Source of the DNA: OMPR01 sp965183835
GTDB taxonomy: Bacteria > Pseudomonadota > Alphaproteobacteria > Rhodobacterales > Rhodobacteraceae
Direction: 5' to 3'
Length of the DNA: 64,000 nucleotides
Assembly (NCBI GenBank): GCA_965183835.1
Contig: CBCYME010000024.1
Location: 1 to 64,000, forward strand
A program made the translations under genes and the position numbers. The notes below the pieces were generated by a model that was not told where the DNA came from, made no database searches, and worked only from the letters and a program-made list of their open reading frames with translations. Positions 55,057-63,895 of the stretch are shown here, piece by piece (the stretch's first letter is position 1; each line of letters starts with the position of its first letter).

Positions 55057-55169
55057 GTCTATCACTCCAATAACCCCCAACACATCCCGTCAGGAGCACG
55101 GTTACACATGGGTCATTTCTCAGTGACAATTCTGACCTCTACCGGGTCAGTTCTCAGTGACATTCAACA

Positions 55170-56863
55170 GTCAGAAAGCCGTCTGTCGTGACGCTGAAGA
55201 TTTGAACGCTTTCAGGAAGCGCATTCATGATCTCCCCCAGCACCCCACGACAGAAGGCGGTGATGAAAGCAGCATAGACCGGGTTGGTGATCTTACTGGG
55301 TTCCAAAGGCTTTGTCTCTGCATCCCGCAGATCATAAATCCGACGCTCCCGCAGGCCTTGGGCGGTCTTTCCATAGGTCGAGTTGACCAGTTCTTTCCAG
55401 AACAGGTTGTCCAAAGATTTCTTTTTGTGCTTGGACCGCTCAGCAATACAATTGCGGGCAAAACCAGAGAACGGGCGGATCGCGGGGGCGTAGTCTTCTG
55501 TCCTGCTGATGATCCTATCGGAATCGATACGACGTCCTTCAACCAAGGAGATTTTACATCCCAGCTCTTGCGCCAACAGGATCTCACTGATGTGGGTGGT
55601 GCTGTTGCCCTTGCGAGGAAACAACAGCCCATTCTCGGTCCGAACTGGCAAAACCGGATAACGAACATCCTCTGGGAACTCAAAATCGACGTTGGCATAG
55701 ACAAGATCATCAGGGGCGAAGTGGCTCCCAAGCAGTTCATCAGTGCTGCTGATCGCTTTTATCGTTGACCAATTCGGCCTGCCAATCAGCGCCATGGCAG
55801 ATGGGTATGCGCTGGTCAGGTCATAATCATACCAAACCCCTTCGGGCGCAGGTCCAAACCAGAACTGTTCATTGCGGCCACCATGGTAGCACTCGGTGAA
55901 AAAGTCCTCATTCCAATGCAGTTTGGGGATTGAAACAAGCTTCTTGCGCGTCTGGAAACGGCTCTTCTTTTTGCTCCAATACTTCTCGACCACCTCCTCT
56001 TTCGCCACGATCTCTAAGGGATCAACACCTTGAGACACCCAGAAATCTTGGATCAAGTCGACGCCGATGGACGTCAACGTGACCGGTAGTTTGAATTTTT
56101 TGGTCTTCTCAAAATACATGCGGATTATTCTGGTGGTGTACTGATCACAGATTTCTGCATCACGGATGGCATACTCACGAAACAGCCTCCAATCCGTTTC
56201 CATCAGCTCGGCCATATTCATTTTGAGACGCAGCTCTTCATCTGGATCGTCGGACAGTTCTATTTTCTTGAAGTTGAGAATGTCACCCAGCCGCGCGAGG
56301 CTCTTTGCCCCTGCTGGGGCCAGGGCAATCGTATCTCGGATCTTCACTCCCAAACGAATGGGCCTGAGCCCTTTGCCTCGGCCAAGCTTAACAGGAATGT
56401 CTTTGCTGACGTTCATGAAGAGGCCACGAATATTTTCGAGCTTCATGGCCTTTCGTGACGCTTCATCTTTGAAGTCGCTGAACCCCGGAACATCCGCCCG
56501 GGTGAAGTGAGCCACCAAGTAGATATCCACCGGCATCTTGAGATTCGGATTGGCCCGGAACCCGGCAGCGAGCGCATGTTCAACAAATTCAGCCAAAGAC
56601 AGGCGGTCATCTTCTTGGCGGCCCTTGGGCAGGACGATACCCGACCAATGCGGCTCAAACTCAGCGTTTTCGGGGGAGATGATGCGGCAGCTATATTGAT
56701 ATGAGAGAACTTGGTTCCTCAGCCCAACCTCGCCGTCAGCATTCGTGACCGCCTCCCTTTGATATTCAGTGTCGAACCCAATGATCAGATACCGTGGATA
56801 CTTGGTTCTTGGAGTGTTCTTGCGACCAAACTGATCTGGGCGATATTGAGGATTGAAGTTCAT
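55170..56863 (-). pseudogene. Family-B DNA polymerase with 3'-5' exonuclease domain, C-terminally truncated by IS21
   Basis: About 565 residues. The exonuclease domain has IIGFDTEYQ (Exo I), LVAHFTRADVPGF (Exo II-like) and YAIRDAEICDQY (Exo III, Y-x3-D). The polymerase palm has motif A YDYDLTSAYPSAM, motif B KELVNSTYGKTAQG and the beginning of motif C, SVTTDGFLT. The gene is then cut at 55170 by the IS21 end, before the thumb. Elements that encode their own PolB and integrate in tRNA genes include pipolins; this resembles that design, but I cannot show primer-independent features. All catalytic motifs survive, yet the protein is probably unstable. Confidence 0.8.
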
Positions 56864-57799
56864 ATGAATTCCAGATCTTTTGAATGGGCTGATGGCTGGC
56901 AGGATTCACCTAATCGGCCAAACCTGCCCCAGATCGCAAAAATAGTAAATGTCATGCCACTACACCCATATGGCACTTTTACTATTTTTTTCCTCATCTG
57001 ACGAATACAACCAACCACCCAAGCCGTGGGAGGATTCACCCCTAACCACAGAGACTGTGGGAGATCCTCCCAAATTCACCAAATCCCGGAAAAGCCTCGA
57101 CCGTCACCCCATAAATAAACCGACATCAAAACACACATCGACACACCTAGAAATCCACCGACATCCATCGAAATATTACACACAGCTCGAAGCTCTCTTT
57201 GTATCAGGAACGCGATACAAACAAACACATAGACAGCCCGAAGCGTCATGCAATCAGAAGGCAATCTCCGCCGGATGGTGCCGAGCCGAAATAAGTAGGC
57301 CAGCAGACATGACGTCATCGAATAGTAGGGTCAGGAGACAGCGAAAGCCGGGGGAAAGATGAAAGCCCCCATGAGAGAGACAGAGCAAATTAATTGTCAT
57401 CACGAGACGGGGTAGTGCCGTCGCCGAGCTAGCCAAATTGCCATCTACAGGGCGCTAGTACATCGGTCCGCTGTGTAAGCAGCACGTAGGCTGAGACAGG
57501 ATAACCGCCAGCCGAGCTATTGAAGCAATCGTGTGTAGATGGTCTGTTAGAACCTTGGTTCTTACATGCTCCTCCTTTTCGGATAGGAGAAGTATGTCCA
57601 ATATCCACTTCAACCTATTACCCCAAAATGGACCATCGAAGATCCTCGCGAAGCGAGCAATTGGCCATCAGTTGGCATATGGCTTCACTTCGTGAAGTGC
57701 TTTGCAAATGCTAGATTAGATTATCTGGTTGGTTGGGCTGGGCGGGCTGAGTATTGAGTTCGGCCTTTGGCCAAACAGGCCTTCAGCCCGCCTCCCGTC
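56864..57799. other. Hairpin- and repeat-rich intergenic region, candidate replication origin
   Basis: About 940 bp with no convincing gene between the polymerase start and a small hypothetical gene. It contains nested inverted repeats at 57028-57071 (GGGAGGAT/ATCCTCCC outside, CCACAG/CTGTGG inside), an imperfect inverted repeat at 56943-56985 around AGTAAA...TTTACT, and short ATTCACC repeats near 56905, 57034 and 57075. CTTCAC-TTC-GTGAAG and CTCGC-GAA-GCGAG hairpins lie near 57650-57700. The pattern fits an iteron-type or hairpin origin beside a polymerase gene, by inference. Confidence 0.4.
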
Positions 57800-58165
57800 T
57801 CATTTGCCGAAGCGGCTGCGGATTGTTGTGGCAGCTTCCATCAGAACATCATCCATCTTGCCTTCGTCGGCCAGCCCCTTCAGCTTTTGGAAGTTCTTGG
57901 CAACGTCAGCGACATCAACGCATTTGATCGCATTCAAGCCGGGTGCCAGCTCCAGAGGGGTCCTGCCGTAGCAAGGCGAGATGAACCAATCCCCCTCATC
58001 GGACTTCCAAACCCATGTGCTGGTGATCGTGCAGGTGCCATCATCCGGCACACCGGCCAACTGCTTGTCGACAGCAGCAATGAACTTCTGACGACGTTGG
58101 GCAAAGGGCTGAATCGCTTTCGGCTTCTCGACGGCTTCAAGTTTGAACTGTTTTACGAGGGACAT
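57800..58165 (-). CDS. Hypothetical protein of element 2
   Basis: A 121-residue soluble protein beginning MSLVKQFKLEAVEKPKAIQP, rich in Lys and acidic residues, with two central cysteines in TCTITSTWVW and SPCYGRTP. No family recognised. AAGGAGAAG precedes the ATG at 58165. It lies 85 bp downstream of the integrase, in the same direction. Confidence 0.6.
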   Translation of the reverse strand: MSLVKQFKLEAVEKPKAIQPFAQRRQKFIAAVDKQLAGVPDDGTCTITSTWVWKSDEGDWFISPCYGRTPLELAPGLNAIKCVDVADVAKNFQKLKGLADEGKMDDVLMEAATTIRSRFGK

Positions 58166-58249
58166 GGGCTTCTCCTTGGTTGCCCTTCCGTCCTCCGCTG
58201 GGCCTCGCACAGCAGACAACAGGGATATGCCAACCAAAGTCACTCTGCT

Positions 58250-59446
58250 CTAATCATCGCCATAGGTTTGAAGGTTCTCGATCAGCTCTTTGGTCGGGGC
58301 CATGTTCTTCAAATAGAAGCGCTCCAACTGATCCACGGATGTCCCAGCGTTCTTAGCCAGAGAATAGGGATTTACCTTCCCCTTGGAGCTTCTGAGCCGT
58401 GCTTGGATGGCATAGTGTCGGAGGGAATAGGGGGACAGCTTACGATCCTCATCCACCAAATCGGCTTCTTCCAAAATGTGATTAAACAAGCGGCGGGCCG
58501 TGTTAATGGCCGTTGTGCGATTTGGGTATTCCGGCATCCACACGAAGTCATTCCGGTCCGGTTCTTGGGGATCGAACGGATTCCGGTCGCCCTTATAGAT
58601 CACTACGGCAAGCTTCATGGTGACGCTGGTACGCTTGCCAGTCTTGCCGCTGCGCACGTTGAGCTCCAAGTGAACCGGGTCAGTCATCACCTGAACATCC
58701 TTGTGCTTCAGACCGAACAGCTCGCCTTCGGTCGGGCGAAGGAAGCTATGCACGACAAAGCGAAACATCCTGACATGGTGGCCGGTAATCTGAACGCCTC
58801 GGACCTTGTCCCGGCGCTTGGCGCATTCCAATGCAGCCTTCATGAACCGCTTGTACTCTCTGTCCGTGAAGGTGTGCCTCGGCGTATCAACGGTTTTGAT
58901 CTTCGGCATGACCGGCAGGACGTTCAGCAGACCGTCCTCAACGGCAATAGTCAGGACTTTCCGAATGATGATGACATGTTTGGATTTGGTCGAATGTGCC
59001 AGATGCTTTTTACGGTTCTGGTCAAGGTGCGTCAGGTAATCCCGAACCATCCCTGTGGTGATCTTGGTGACATCGTGCTTCCCGAAATAGCAAATCAAAC
59101 CGTCTTTCGACCGGTTCAGCAACTTGTTGTCACCCTCGGACCATTTCGACTGGCCCTTCTGCATCGCCATCAGCTTCTTGGCATAGTGTTCGAAGCTGGT
59201 TGCCTTTACCTTGGCATGGTCACTGTTGAGCTTACTTCGGTACGTGTCAGAAAACTCAAAAGCCACTTCAGTCGCTTCAAGCCGAGTCGTCTCCCGTGAA
59301 GACCTAACCACATACTTCTTAGCGACCGAATCCCACAATCGGATGTACCAATACGGGCTACGGTCAATCTTAATGATCGCCAACCCCTTCCGAAGGGGTT
59401 TGGTTTTCAATATCTGTTTTTTGGATTTCTTAGCCAAATCAACCAC
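58250..59446 (-). CDS. Tyrosine integrase of element 2
   Basis: A 398-residue tyrosine recombinase. The N-terminal arm-type DNA-binding part (IIKIDRSPYWYIRLWD) and the core-binding domain are followed by the catalytic domain with FLRPTEGELFGLKHKDV (first Arg), SPYSLRHYAI (His and Arg region) and a C-terminal Tyr in ERFYLKNMA. It lies 90 bp from the tRNA-Phe gene, the usual place for the integrase of an element inserted there. Confidence 0.9.
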   Translation of the reverse strand: MVDLAKKSKKQILKTKPLRKGLAIIKIDRSPYWYIRLWDSVAKKYVVRSSRETTRLEATEVAFEFSDTYRSKLNSDHAKVKATSFEHYAKKLMAMQKGQSKWSEGDNKLLNRSKDGLICYFGKHDVTKITTGMVRDYLTHLDQNRKKHLAHSTKSKHVIIIRKVLTIAVEDGLLNVLPVMPKIKTVDTPRHTFTDREYKRFMKAALECAKRRDKVRGVQITGHHVRMFRFVVHSFLRPTEGELFGLKHKDVQVMTDPVHLELNVRSGKTGKRTSVTMKLAVVIYKGDRNPFDPQEPDRNDFVWMPEYPNRTTAINTARRLFNHILEEADLVDEDRKLSPYSLRHYAIQARLRSSKGKVNPYSLAKNAGTSVDQLERFYLKNMAPTKELIENLQTYGDD

Positions 59447-59499
59447 ATGAAAAAAGTGTCTAACAGTGTATAACTTTTAGAGGCTGATCTACTAGCTAT

Positions 59500-59535
59500 C
59501 AACACTCGAAATTCATCATTGATTTCAGAGTGTTG
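59500..59535. promoter_or_regulatory. Inverted repeat abutting the tRNA-Phe 3' end
   Basis: CAACACTC at 59500-59507 pairs with GAGTGTTG at 59528-59535, with an inner GAAAT/ATTTC pair. It stands directly downstream of the tRNA CCA end on the minus strand. It could be the tRNA terminator brought by the element, or an integrase core-site repeat. Confidence 0.45.
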
Positions 59536-59610
59536 TGGTGCCCAGGGGCGGAATCGAACCACCGACACGAGGATTTTCAATCCACTGCTCTACCCCTGAG
59601 CTACCCGGGC
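59536..59610 (-). tRNA. tRNA-Phe (GAA)
   Basis: A 75-nt cloverleaf on the minus strand with encoded CCA. The acceptor arm pairs GCCCGGG with CCTGGGC, the D arm is GCTC...GAGC, the T arm is GGTGG-TTCGATT-CCGCC, and the anticodon loop is TTGAAAA (GAA). One U-U mismatch lies in the anticodon stem. The 3' 47 bp recur at 45185 and 35354 as att scars. It is next to yacG. Confidence 0.93.
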
Positions 59611-59689
59611 ATGGGAACGACTGTTGTCGTTGGGTGTGGGCGTTCTATGACTTGCGCGTGACAGTGTCCAGAGGCTTTTTGAACTTTCT

Positions 59690-59872
59690 TCAATGCGGAT
59701 GTAAAAGATTTTTTTCCACGACTTCTGTAGCCTCGTCAAGGTCTTCAAGGTCCTGAGAAGGCACAGCATATGTACCATTAAACCAGCTGGCCAAATCCAG
59801 ATCCGCGCACCGCTTTGAACAAAACGGACGATAGTCCTGAACCGTCTCATTGTCACATTTCGGGCAGCTCAC
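59690..59872 (-). CDS. yacG: DNA gyrase inhibitor YacG (zinc protein)
   Basis: A 60-residue protein with the four-cysteine zinc site CPKC and CSKRC (C-x2-C and C-x3-C) and the conserved DLDLASWFNGTYAVP. YacG binds gyrase. It overlaps the RNase E/G gene by 4 bp, as in related genomes. Confidence 0.9.
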   Translation of the reverse strand: MSCPKCDNETVQDYRPFCSKRCADLDLASWFNGTYAVPSQDLEDLDEATEVVEKNLLHPH

Positions 59873-60891
59873 CGCATCGCCTCGGTCAATGCAATGCGCC
59901 CGCGCTTACGGATCAATTCATAGTGCCCCAGCGGGGTCCAACCGACGAGGGTTGTGTCTTCGCTATCAGCGCGGAAAGCTGCGCGGAGGGTGCTTTCGAA
60001 ACCGCGCCGATCCTTTTTCGCCATGGGTGCCAAATCAATTGTGATCTGCCCCCCCAATCCACGAACCCGCAAGGCTCGAGGCAAGGCGCGGGCGCAAGCG
60101 AAATTTGCTTTTTGGCCTGCCGCAATGGACGTGTCGCTGCCGGTGTTGACATCCACCGAAACCAGCGCGCGTGTGGGCTCAACGTAGATATGCCCCCCAC
60201 CCGCTAAGGGTTCCGAAATACCTTGCGCCATGTCGAGCGCATCCAACACGCCGTGATCCTCAAAGCCGCCGGGCTGCGTGACCACTTCGGCGGGTTCAAC
60301 CCAATCGCGCCACGCCAACGCATGGGGACCGTCACCTTCGCATAACAGCGCAATGTCTGCGCCTTGATCGCCCATGACCTGATCGGCCAAATCCGCCATT
60401 GCGGCGATATCTTCGGCGATTTCTGCGATGTCTTCACCGCTACAAGCGGATCGCAGGATCAAGCCGTATTCGGATTCGCCCATTTCCGCATTGGCAACTT
60501 CGAGCAAACGATCGCGTTCGTCATCGTCGCGAATGCTGCGTGAAATGTTCAGGCCCGGCGCATCCGGGGTGACGATCGCATAACGGCTTTTGAACAGGAC
60601 CTTTTGCGTGACAGGGATAGCTTTGCCCGGTTCTGCGTAACCAGTCACCTGGACCAGCAACATTGCACCCGGGGCTAAGCCTTTGACCTGGCGTAGGAAA
60701 GCAGGTCCGGCGGGGGTTGTCATAAACATCCCCCCCTGCCCTTTGATCGGGCGATCTGCGCGGGCACGATAAATCGTGCCAACCGCCGGGGCATCGCCAG
60801 CAATCAGGAAATCATCAAGTTGGCCATCCACCATCAACGCCGCTGCAGGGCGGTCATTTAGGTGATCCAGAACAATAGTGCGACCTTTCAT
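59869..60891 (-). CDS. Ribonuclease E/G family protein
   Basis: A 340-residue protein with the RNase E/G catalytic segment ALVSVDVNTGSDTSIA (metal-binding Asp residues in DVN) and GGQITIDLAPM. It is shorter than E. coli RNase G and lacks the C-terminal zinc-link, as is common in this position in alphaproteobacteria. It cleaves single-stranded RNA, probably in rRNA or mRNA processing. It is followed by yacG and preceded by maf. Confidence 0.85.
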   Translation of the reverse strand: MKGRTIVLDHLNDRPAAALMVDGQLDDFLIAGDAPAVGTIYRARADRPIKGQGGMFMTTPAGPAFLRQVKGLAPGAMLLVQVTGYAEPGKAIPVTQKVLFKSRYAIVTPDAPGLNISRSIRDDDERDRLLEVANAEMGESEYGLILRSACSGEDIAEIAEDIAAMADLADQVMGDQGADIALLCEGDGPHALAWRDWVEPAEVVTQPGGFEDHGVLDALDMAQGISEPLAGGGHIYVEPTRALVSVDVNTGSDTSIAAGQKANFACARALPRALRVRGLGGQITIDLAPMAKKDRRGFESTLRAAFRADSEDTTLVGWTPLGHYELIRKRGRIALTEAMR

Positions 60892-61466
60892 GAGGTCTCC
60901 TTGTAAAGCGGATAGCCAGCGGCCTGCAGCAAACCTGCGGTCTCAGCCAGCGGTAGACCAACGATACCCGTAAACGAGCCGCTGATCCATGGAATGAAGG
61001 CCCCGGCGGGCCCCTGTATAGCATAGCCGCCTGCTTTGCCTTGCCAATCCTTGGTTGCAAGGTAGGCATTGATTTCGAGGTCGGACAGGCGTTTGACCTG
61101 GACCTGACTTACGACAGCACGTTCCCAGATCTTGTCGCCGCGCCGCACGGCAACAGCGGTGATGACACGATGGCGACGACCTGACAGAGCGTGGAGAAAT
61201 GTAGCGGCTTCGCCTGCATCTGCGGGTTTGCCAAGTATGCGCCGACCCAAGGCAACTGTGGTATCTGCACAGAGTACCACATCATCGCTCTCGGCCTGAA
61301 CTGCCGCCACTTTCTCACGCGCGATGCGCGCGCAATAGGGGCGCGGCAACTCGGCCTTTAGCGGATCTTCGTCGATGTCAGGGGGGCGCACGGCATCGGG
61401 CTGCACGCCAAGCTGCGCCAGCAGGTCCAGCCGTCGCGGGCTGCCCGATCCGAGAATGAACGCCAT
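60888..61466 (-). CDS. maf: Maf-like nucleotide pyrophosphatase
   Basis: A 192-residue Maf/Ham1-fold enzyme with SGSPRRLDLL at the start and ADTTVALGRRILGKP in the active site. Members hydrolyse nucleoside triphosphates, probably modified or non-canonical ones. It overlaps the RNase E/G gene by 4 bp and follows infA by 10 bp. Confidence 0.92.
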   Translation of the reverse strand: MAFILGSGSPRRLDLLAQLGVQPDAVRPPDIDEDPLKAELPRPYCARIAREKVAAVQAESDDVVLCADTTVALGRRILGKPADAGEAATFLHALSGRRHRVITAVAVRRGDKIWERAVVSQVQVKRLSDLEINAYLATKDWQGKAGGYAIQGPAGAFIPWISGSFTGIVGLPLAETAGLLQAAGYPLYKETS

Positions 61467-61476
61467 AGAGGGGGCG

Positions 61477-61695
61477 TTACTTAAAGCGGTAGTTGATCCG
61501 ACCCTTGGTCAGATCGTAGGGGGTCATTTCGACCTGCACCTTGTCGCCAGCCAGAACACGGATGCGGTTTTTGCGCATCTTGCCTGCCGTGTGTGCGATG
61601 ATCTCATGGCCGTTTTCCAGCTCGACCCGAAACGTCGCATTGGGCAGGAGTTCCTTCACGACACCGGGAAATTCGAGCGTATCTTCCTTGGCCAT
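61477..61695 (-). CDS. infA: Translation initiation factor IF-1
   Basis: A 72-residue S1/OB-fold protein (MAKEDTLEFPGVVKELLPNA, HTAGKMRKNRIRV, DKVQVEMTPYDLTKGRI). It binds the ribosomal A site during initiation. The sequence is complete and highly conserved. GGAGAGAAC precedes the start. Confidence 0.97.
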   Translation of the reverse strand: MAKEDTLEFPGVVKELLPNATFRVELENGHEIIAHTAGKMRKNRIRVLAGDKVQVEMTPYDLTKGRINYRFK

Positions 61696-61778
61696 GTTCT
61701 CTCCAAATAGGTTTCGTCCGCGAATGTGCGAACCGTGCGCCTAAATGAGCGCATTCCGCCTTGAATTCAAGGGCGCAA

Positions 61779-62657
61779 TCACAAAAGGGAGGAATTAGTC
61801 ACGGATTTGACGCGTGGGGTCTGTTCCTCCCAGTGGGTGGCGTTCAAAACCACGCCATCTGCGCGCACGTGGGCGATGGCGGCGGGGTCGACGTCGGCGT
61901 AGGTCCAGCCGGGGTGGCCCATTGTGCCTTCGGCCAAAACGCCAGTCATGGGAAAGCCGGTATCAGGGGGGCCAAAGATGCCGCCCATGCCGGTGGCCAC
62001 GTCCACGGATTGAGACCACGGCGCGGTGCCCACAATCGACGACATCGCCGTCACACATTGGTTTTCCAGCGCGCGTGACATGGCCCCGATGCGCACGCGC
62101 CAGTACCCCGACAGGGCCTCGGTGCATGAGGGAACCAGAATGATATCGGCCTCTTTCAGCGCCCGCCCCAGCAGGGGGAATTCGCTGTCATAGCAGATCA
62201 AGACCCCAATTTTTCCCAGTGCTGTTTCAAACACTTGCAACCCATCGCCGCCGACCACATTCCATGGATCACGTTCGAACCGGGTCATGATTTGTTTGTC
62301 TTGATAACCACTTACGCCTGTTGGGGCATAAAACGTCGCGCGATTGACCGGGCGACCATGACCCGCATTCACCGGAGCCGATGCGCCCAGAATATGGACA
62401 CCGTGTTCGCCGGCAAGGGTTTTGTGCAACTGGTGAACCGGCTCCATCCGGTCAGACACAGCATGCATGGATTGCTCTAAGTCCGCCGCGACCTCGGCCC
62501 CTGCAAGGGTCGACAATTCCATCGCGCCGTATTCAGGAAAGACCAGCAGATCCGCCCCCTGCCCCGCGGCGTCCCCGACCCATTTGGCGATCTTGTCCTC
62601 GTACTGTGCCCAGCTGTCGAGCCAATCGAGAGGGTATGCGGCGGTGGCGATTTTCAT
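61779..62657 (-). CDS. Carbon-nitrogen hydrolase (nitrilase superfamily)
   Basis: A 292-residue enzyme from the ATG at 62657 (MKIATAAYPLDWLDSW). The catalytic triad is visible: Glu in LLVFPEYGAME, Lys in GYQDKQIMTRFE and Cys in VLICYDSEFP. Superfamily members hydrolyse amides or nitriles; the substrate is unknown. Four GTGCAC boxes in strict 11-bp phase lie 140-180 bp upstream. Confidence 0.87.
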   Translation of the reverse strand: MKIATAAYPLDWLDSWAQYEDKIAKWVGDAAGQGADLLVFPEYGAMELSTLAGAEVAADLEQSMHAVSDRMEPVHQLHKTLAGEHGVHILGASAPVNAGHGRPVNRATFYAPTGVSGYQDKQIMTRFERDPWNVVGGDGLQVFETALGKIGVLICYDSEFPLLGRALKEADIILVPSCTEALSGYWRVRIGAMSRALENQCVTAMSSIVGTAPWSQSVDVATGMGGIFGPPDTGFPMTGVLAEGTMGHPGWTYADVDPAAIAHVRADGVVLNATHWEEQTPRVKSVTNSSLL

Positions 62658-62796
62658 CTCGAGTCTCTCCCCTGTGATGGGCAGAGTTAAGACCAAAGGC
62701 AGGCCGGGACGCAACGGGGAATGAGGCGTTTCACGGCTTTAGGGCGAATCAGAGGTTAACACCGTTGTTTTTCTGGATTTGGCGGGGGTGACATGC

Positions 62797-62835
62797 GTGC
62801 ACCTTACGTGCACCGGGCGTGCACCCCCTGTGCAC
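62797..62835. promoter_or_regulatory. Four GTGCAC palindromes at exact 11-bp spacing
   Basis: GTGCAC occurs at 62797, 62808, 62819 and 62830, each start exactly 11 bp after the last, on one face of the helix. The site is upstream of the nitrilase-superfamily gene in a 343-bp intergenic region (62658-63000). A cooperative regulator is inferred; its identity is unknown. Confidence 0.5.
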
Positions 62836-62935
62836 GAAATCTGGGAAGCATTGCGGATTAACAGGGCGGACGATGGAAAGGTTAAGATTGTGTGAATTGA
62901 GAGGGAAACGCCTGACCCTGGGTGGGTGCGAAGCG

Positions 62936-62952
62936 CCCTCCCATCGGGAGGG
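62936..62952. repeat. GC-rich palindrome, REP-like or terminator
   Basis: CCCTCCC-ATC-GGGAGGG forms a 7-bp GC stem, followed by another GC-rich interrupted repeat (GGGCGCTGCCC). It lies 50 bp after the DUF2971 gene end. No T tract; it resembles repetitive extragenic palindromes of this family more than a simple terminator. Confidence 0.4.
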
Positions 62953-63000
62953 TCGGGCGCTGCCCAGCGGTGTCGGGGGCCGTCATCGCGACCTCAGGCT

Positions 63001-63868
63001 CTAAACCTCTTCCTCTATGTAGAACTCGTAAGCGTCGCCTTTGGATTTCATTCTCTTGAAAGGCACCTTGTTGCCGAGAGCCATTTTCAACTTTGCTTCG
63101 ACATCTGAGGGGGTTCGCAATCCAAGGATAACTGCACCTAAACGGTAGCGTGGAACAGTGAAGTATCCAGCAGGCTTCCATGTCTGAAAGATACGCCATT
63201 CCTTCTCATATGCCCAATCTTCAGATTTACTGAGAACGAAAGCATTAGTTACCCTTCTGATGTTTGCATTAGAATTCACAAACACGTCTTGGGTCGCAAA
63301 ATAGTGCTTCAAGATGCTCACAAAGCTCAATTCTGGTCGAGTTTTCATGTTCATGTTTGGTCGGACGTAATCGATCTTCCCCCAAGTGAGATCATCATCC
63401 CCTTTGTCTTTGGTAAGTTCAAACTCCAAGCACACACCTTGATGACTGTTCGCGTAATGCGCCCACATGAGAGGGCTCGTACCGTTTTCACAAAAGCAAG
63501 CCACTTTGGTACGCTGGGGGGATTTCTTGCCCGAGACCCGGAATTGTGCGTATCGCCAGTTCGAATTGATAGCTCTTTTTTCGCCACTTAGCTTTGGCGT
63601 CACTGGCTGGCATACCCGGCGGAAACGCCCCTTCCAGTTTTCCATTAAACCCTGCTTGTGGCCCGCGCCTCTTCCTCACCTCGTCGAGGAAATCGTCAAA
63701 TTCCTCTCTGCTTGACCCCACAATTTGGGGTCGCCCCTCGAAAGGATCATTTTGATTGACCAAAGGGCTAAGCCAAACTTTCCCTTCTACCAGAGCTTTC
63801 AGCTCATCTTCAAAGTACTCTCCGTTGCAAGGGCGATATCGGTACAGCTTTTCGGGAAACGTTGTCAC
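63001..63868 (-). pseudogene. DUF2971-family protein, frameshifted at an A6 run
   Basis: The N-terminal part (MTTFPEKLYRYRPCNGEYFE, WLSPLVNQNDPFEGRP) and C-terminal part (VACFCENGTSPLMWAHYAN, HQGVCLEFEL, WAYEKEWRIFQTW) are complementary pieces of a DUF2971 protein in two frames. The switch maps to a six-A run on the coding strand at 63576-63581. Without the shift the product would be about 289 residues. It could be a true mutation, a sequencing error or programmed slippage. The function of DUF2971 is unknown. Confidence 0.75.
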
Positions 63869-63895
63869 TCTATAATCCTCATTACAAAATACGTA

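Larger units (their letters stand above)
52676..55169 (-). mobile_element. Complete IS21-family element
   Basis: A 2494-bp element with perfect inverted repeats of about 30 bp at each end (left from 52676, right to 55169; each begins TGTTGAATGTCACTGAGAAC). It carries intact istA and istB. The left flank is the IS5 fragment and the right flank is a DNA polymerase gene, with no full target duplication (only GTC shared), so a deletion or recombination followed insertion. Confidence 0.92.
45185..59582. mobile_element. Integrative element 2 at tRNA-Phe (polymerase/recombination island)
   Basis: About 14.4 kb between att copy B and the intact tRNA-Phe. The integrase (58250-59446) ends of the island next to the tRNA. 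Cargo includes a Mre11-like/Rad50-like pair, an AT-rich gene, a serine recombinase, a family-B DNA polymerase cut by an IS21 element, and a repeat-rich intergenic stretch. The element restores the 3' end of the tRNA gene and lies between it and element 1. Confidence 0.82.
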
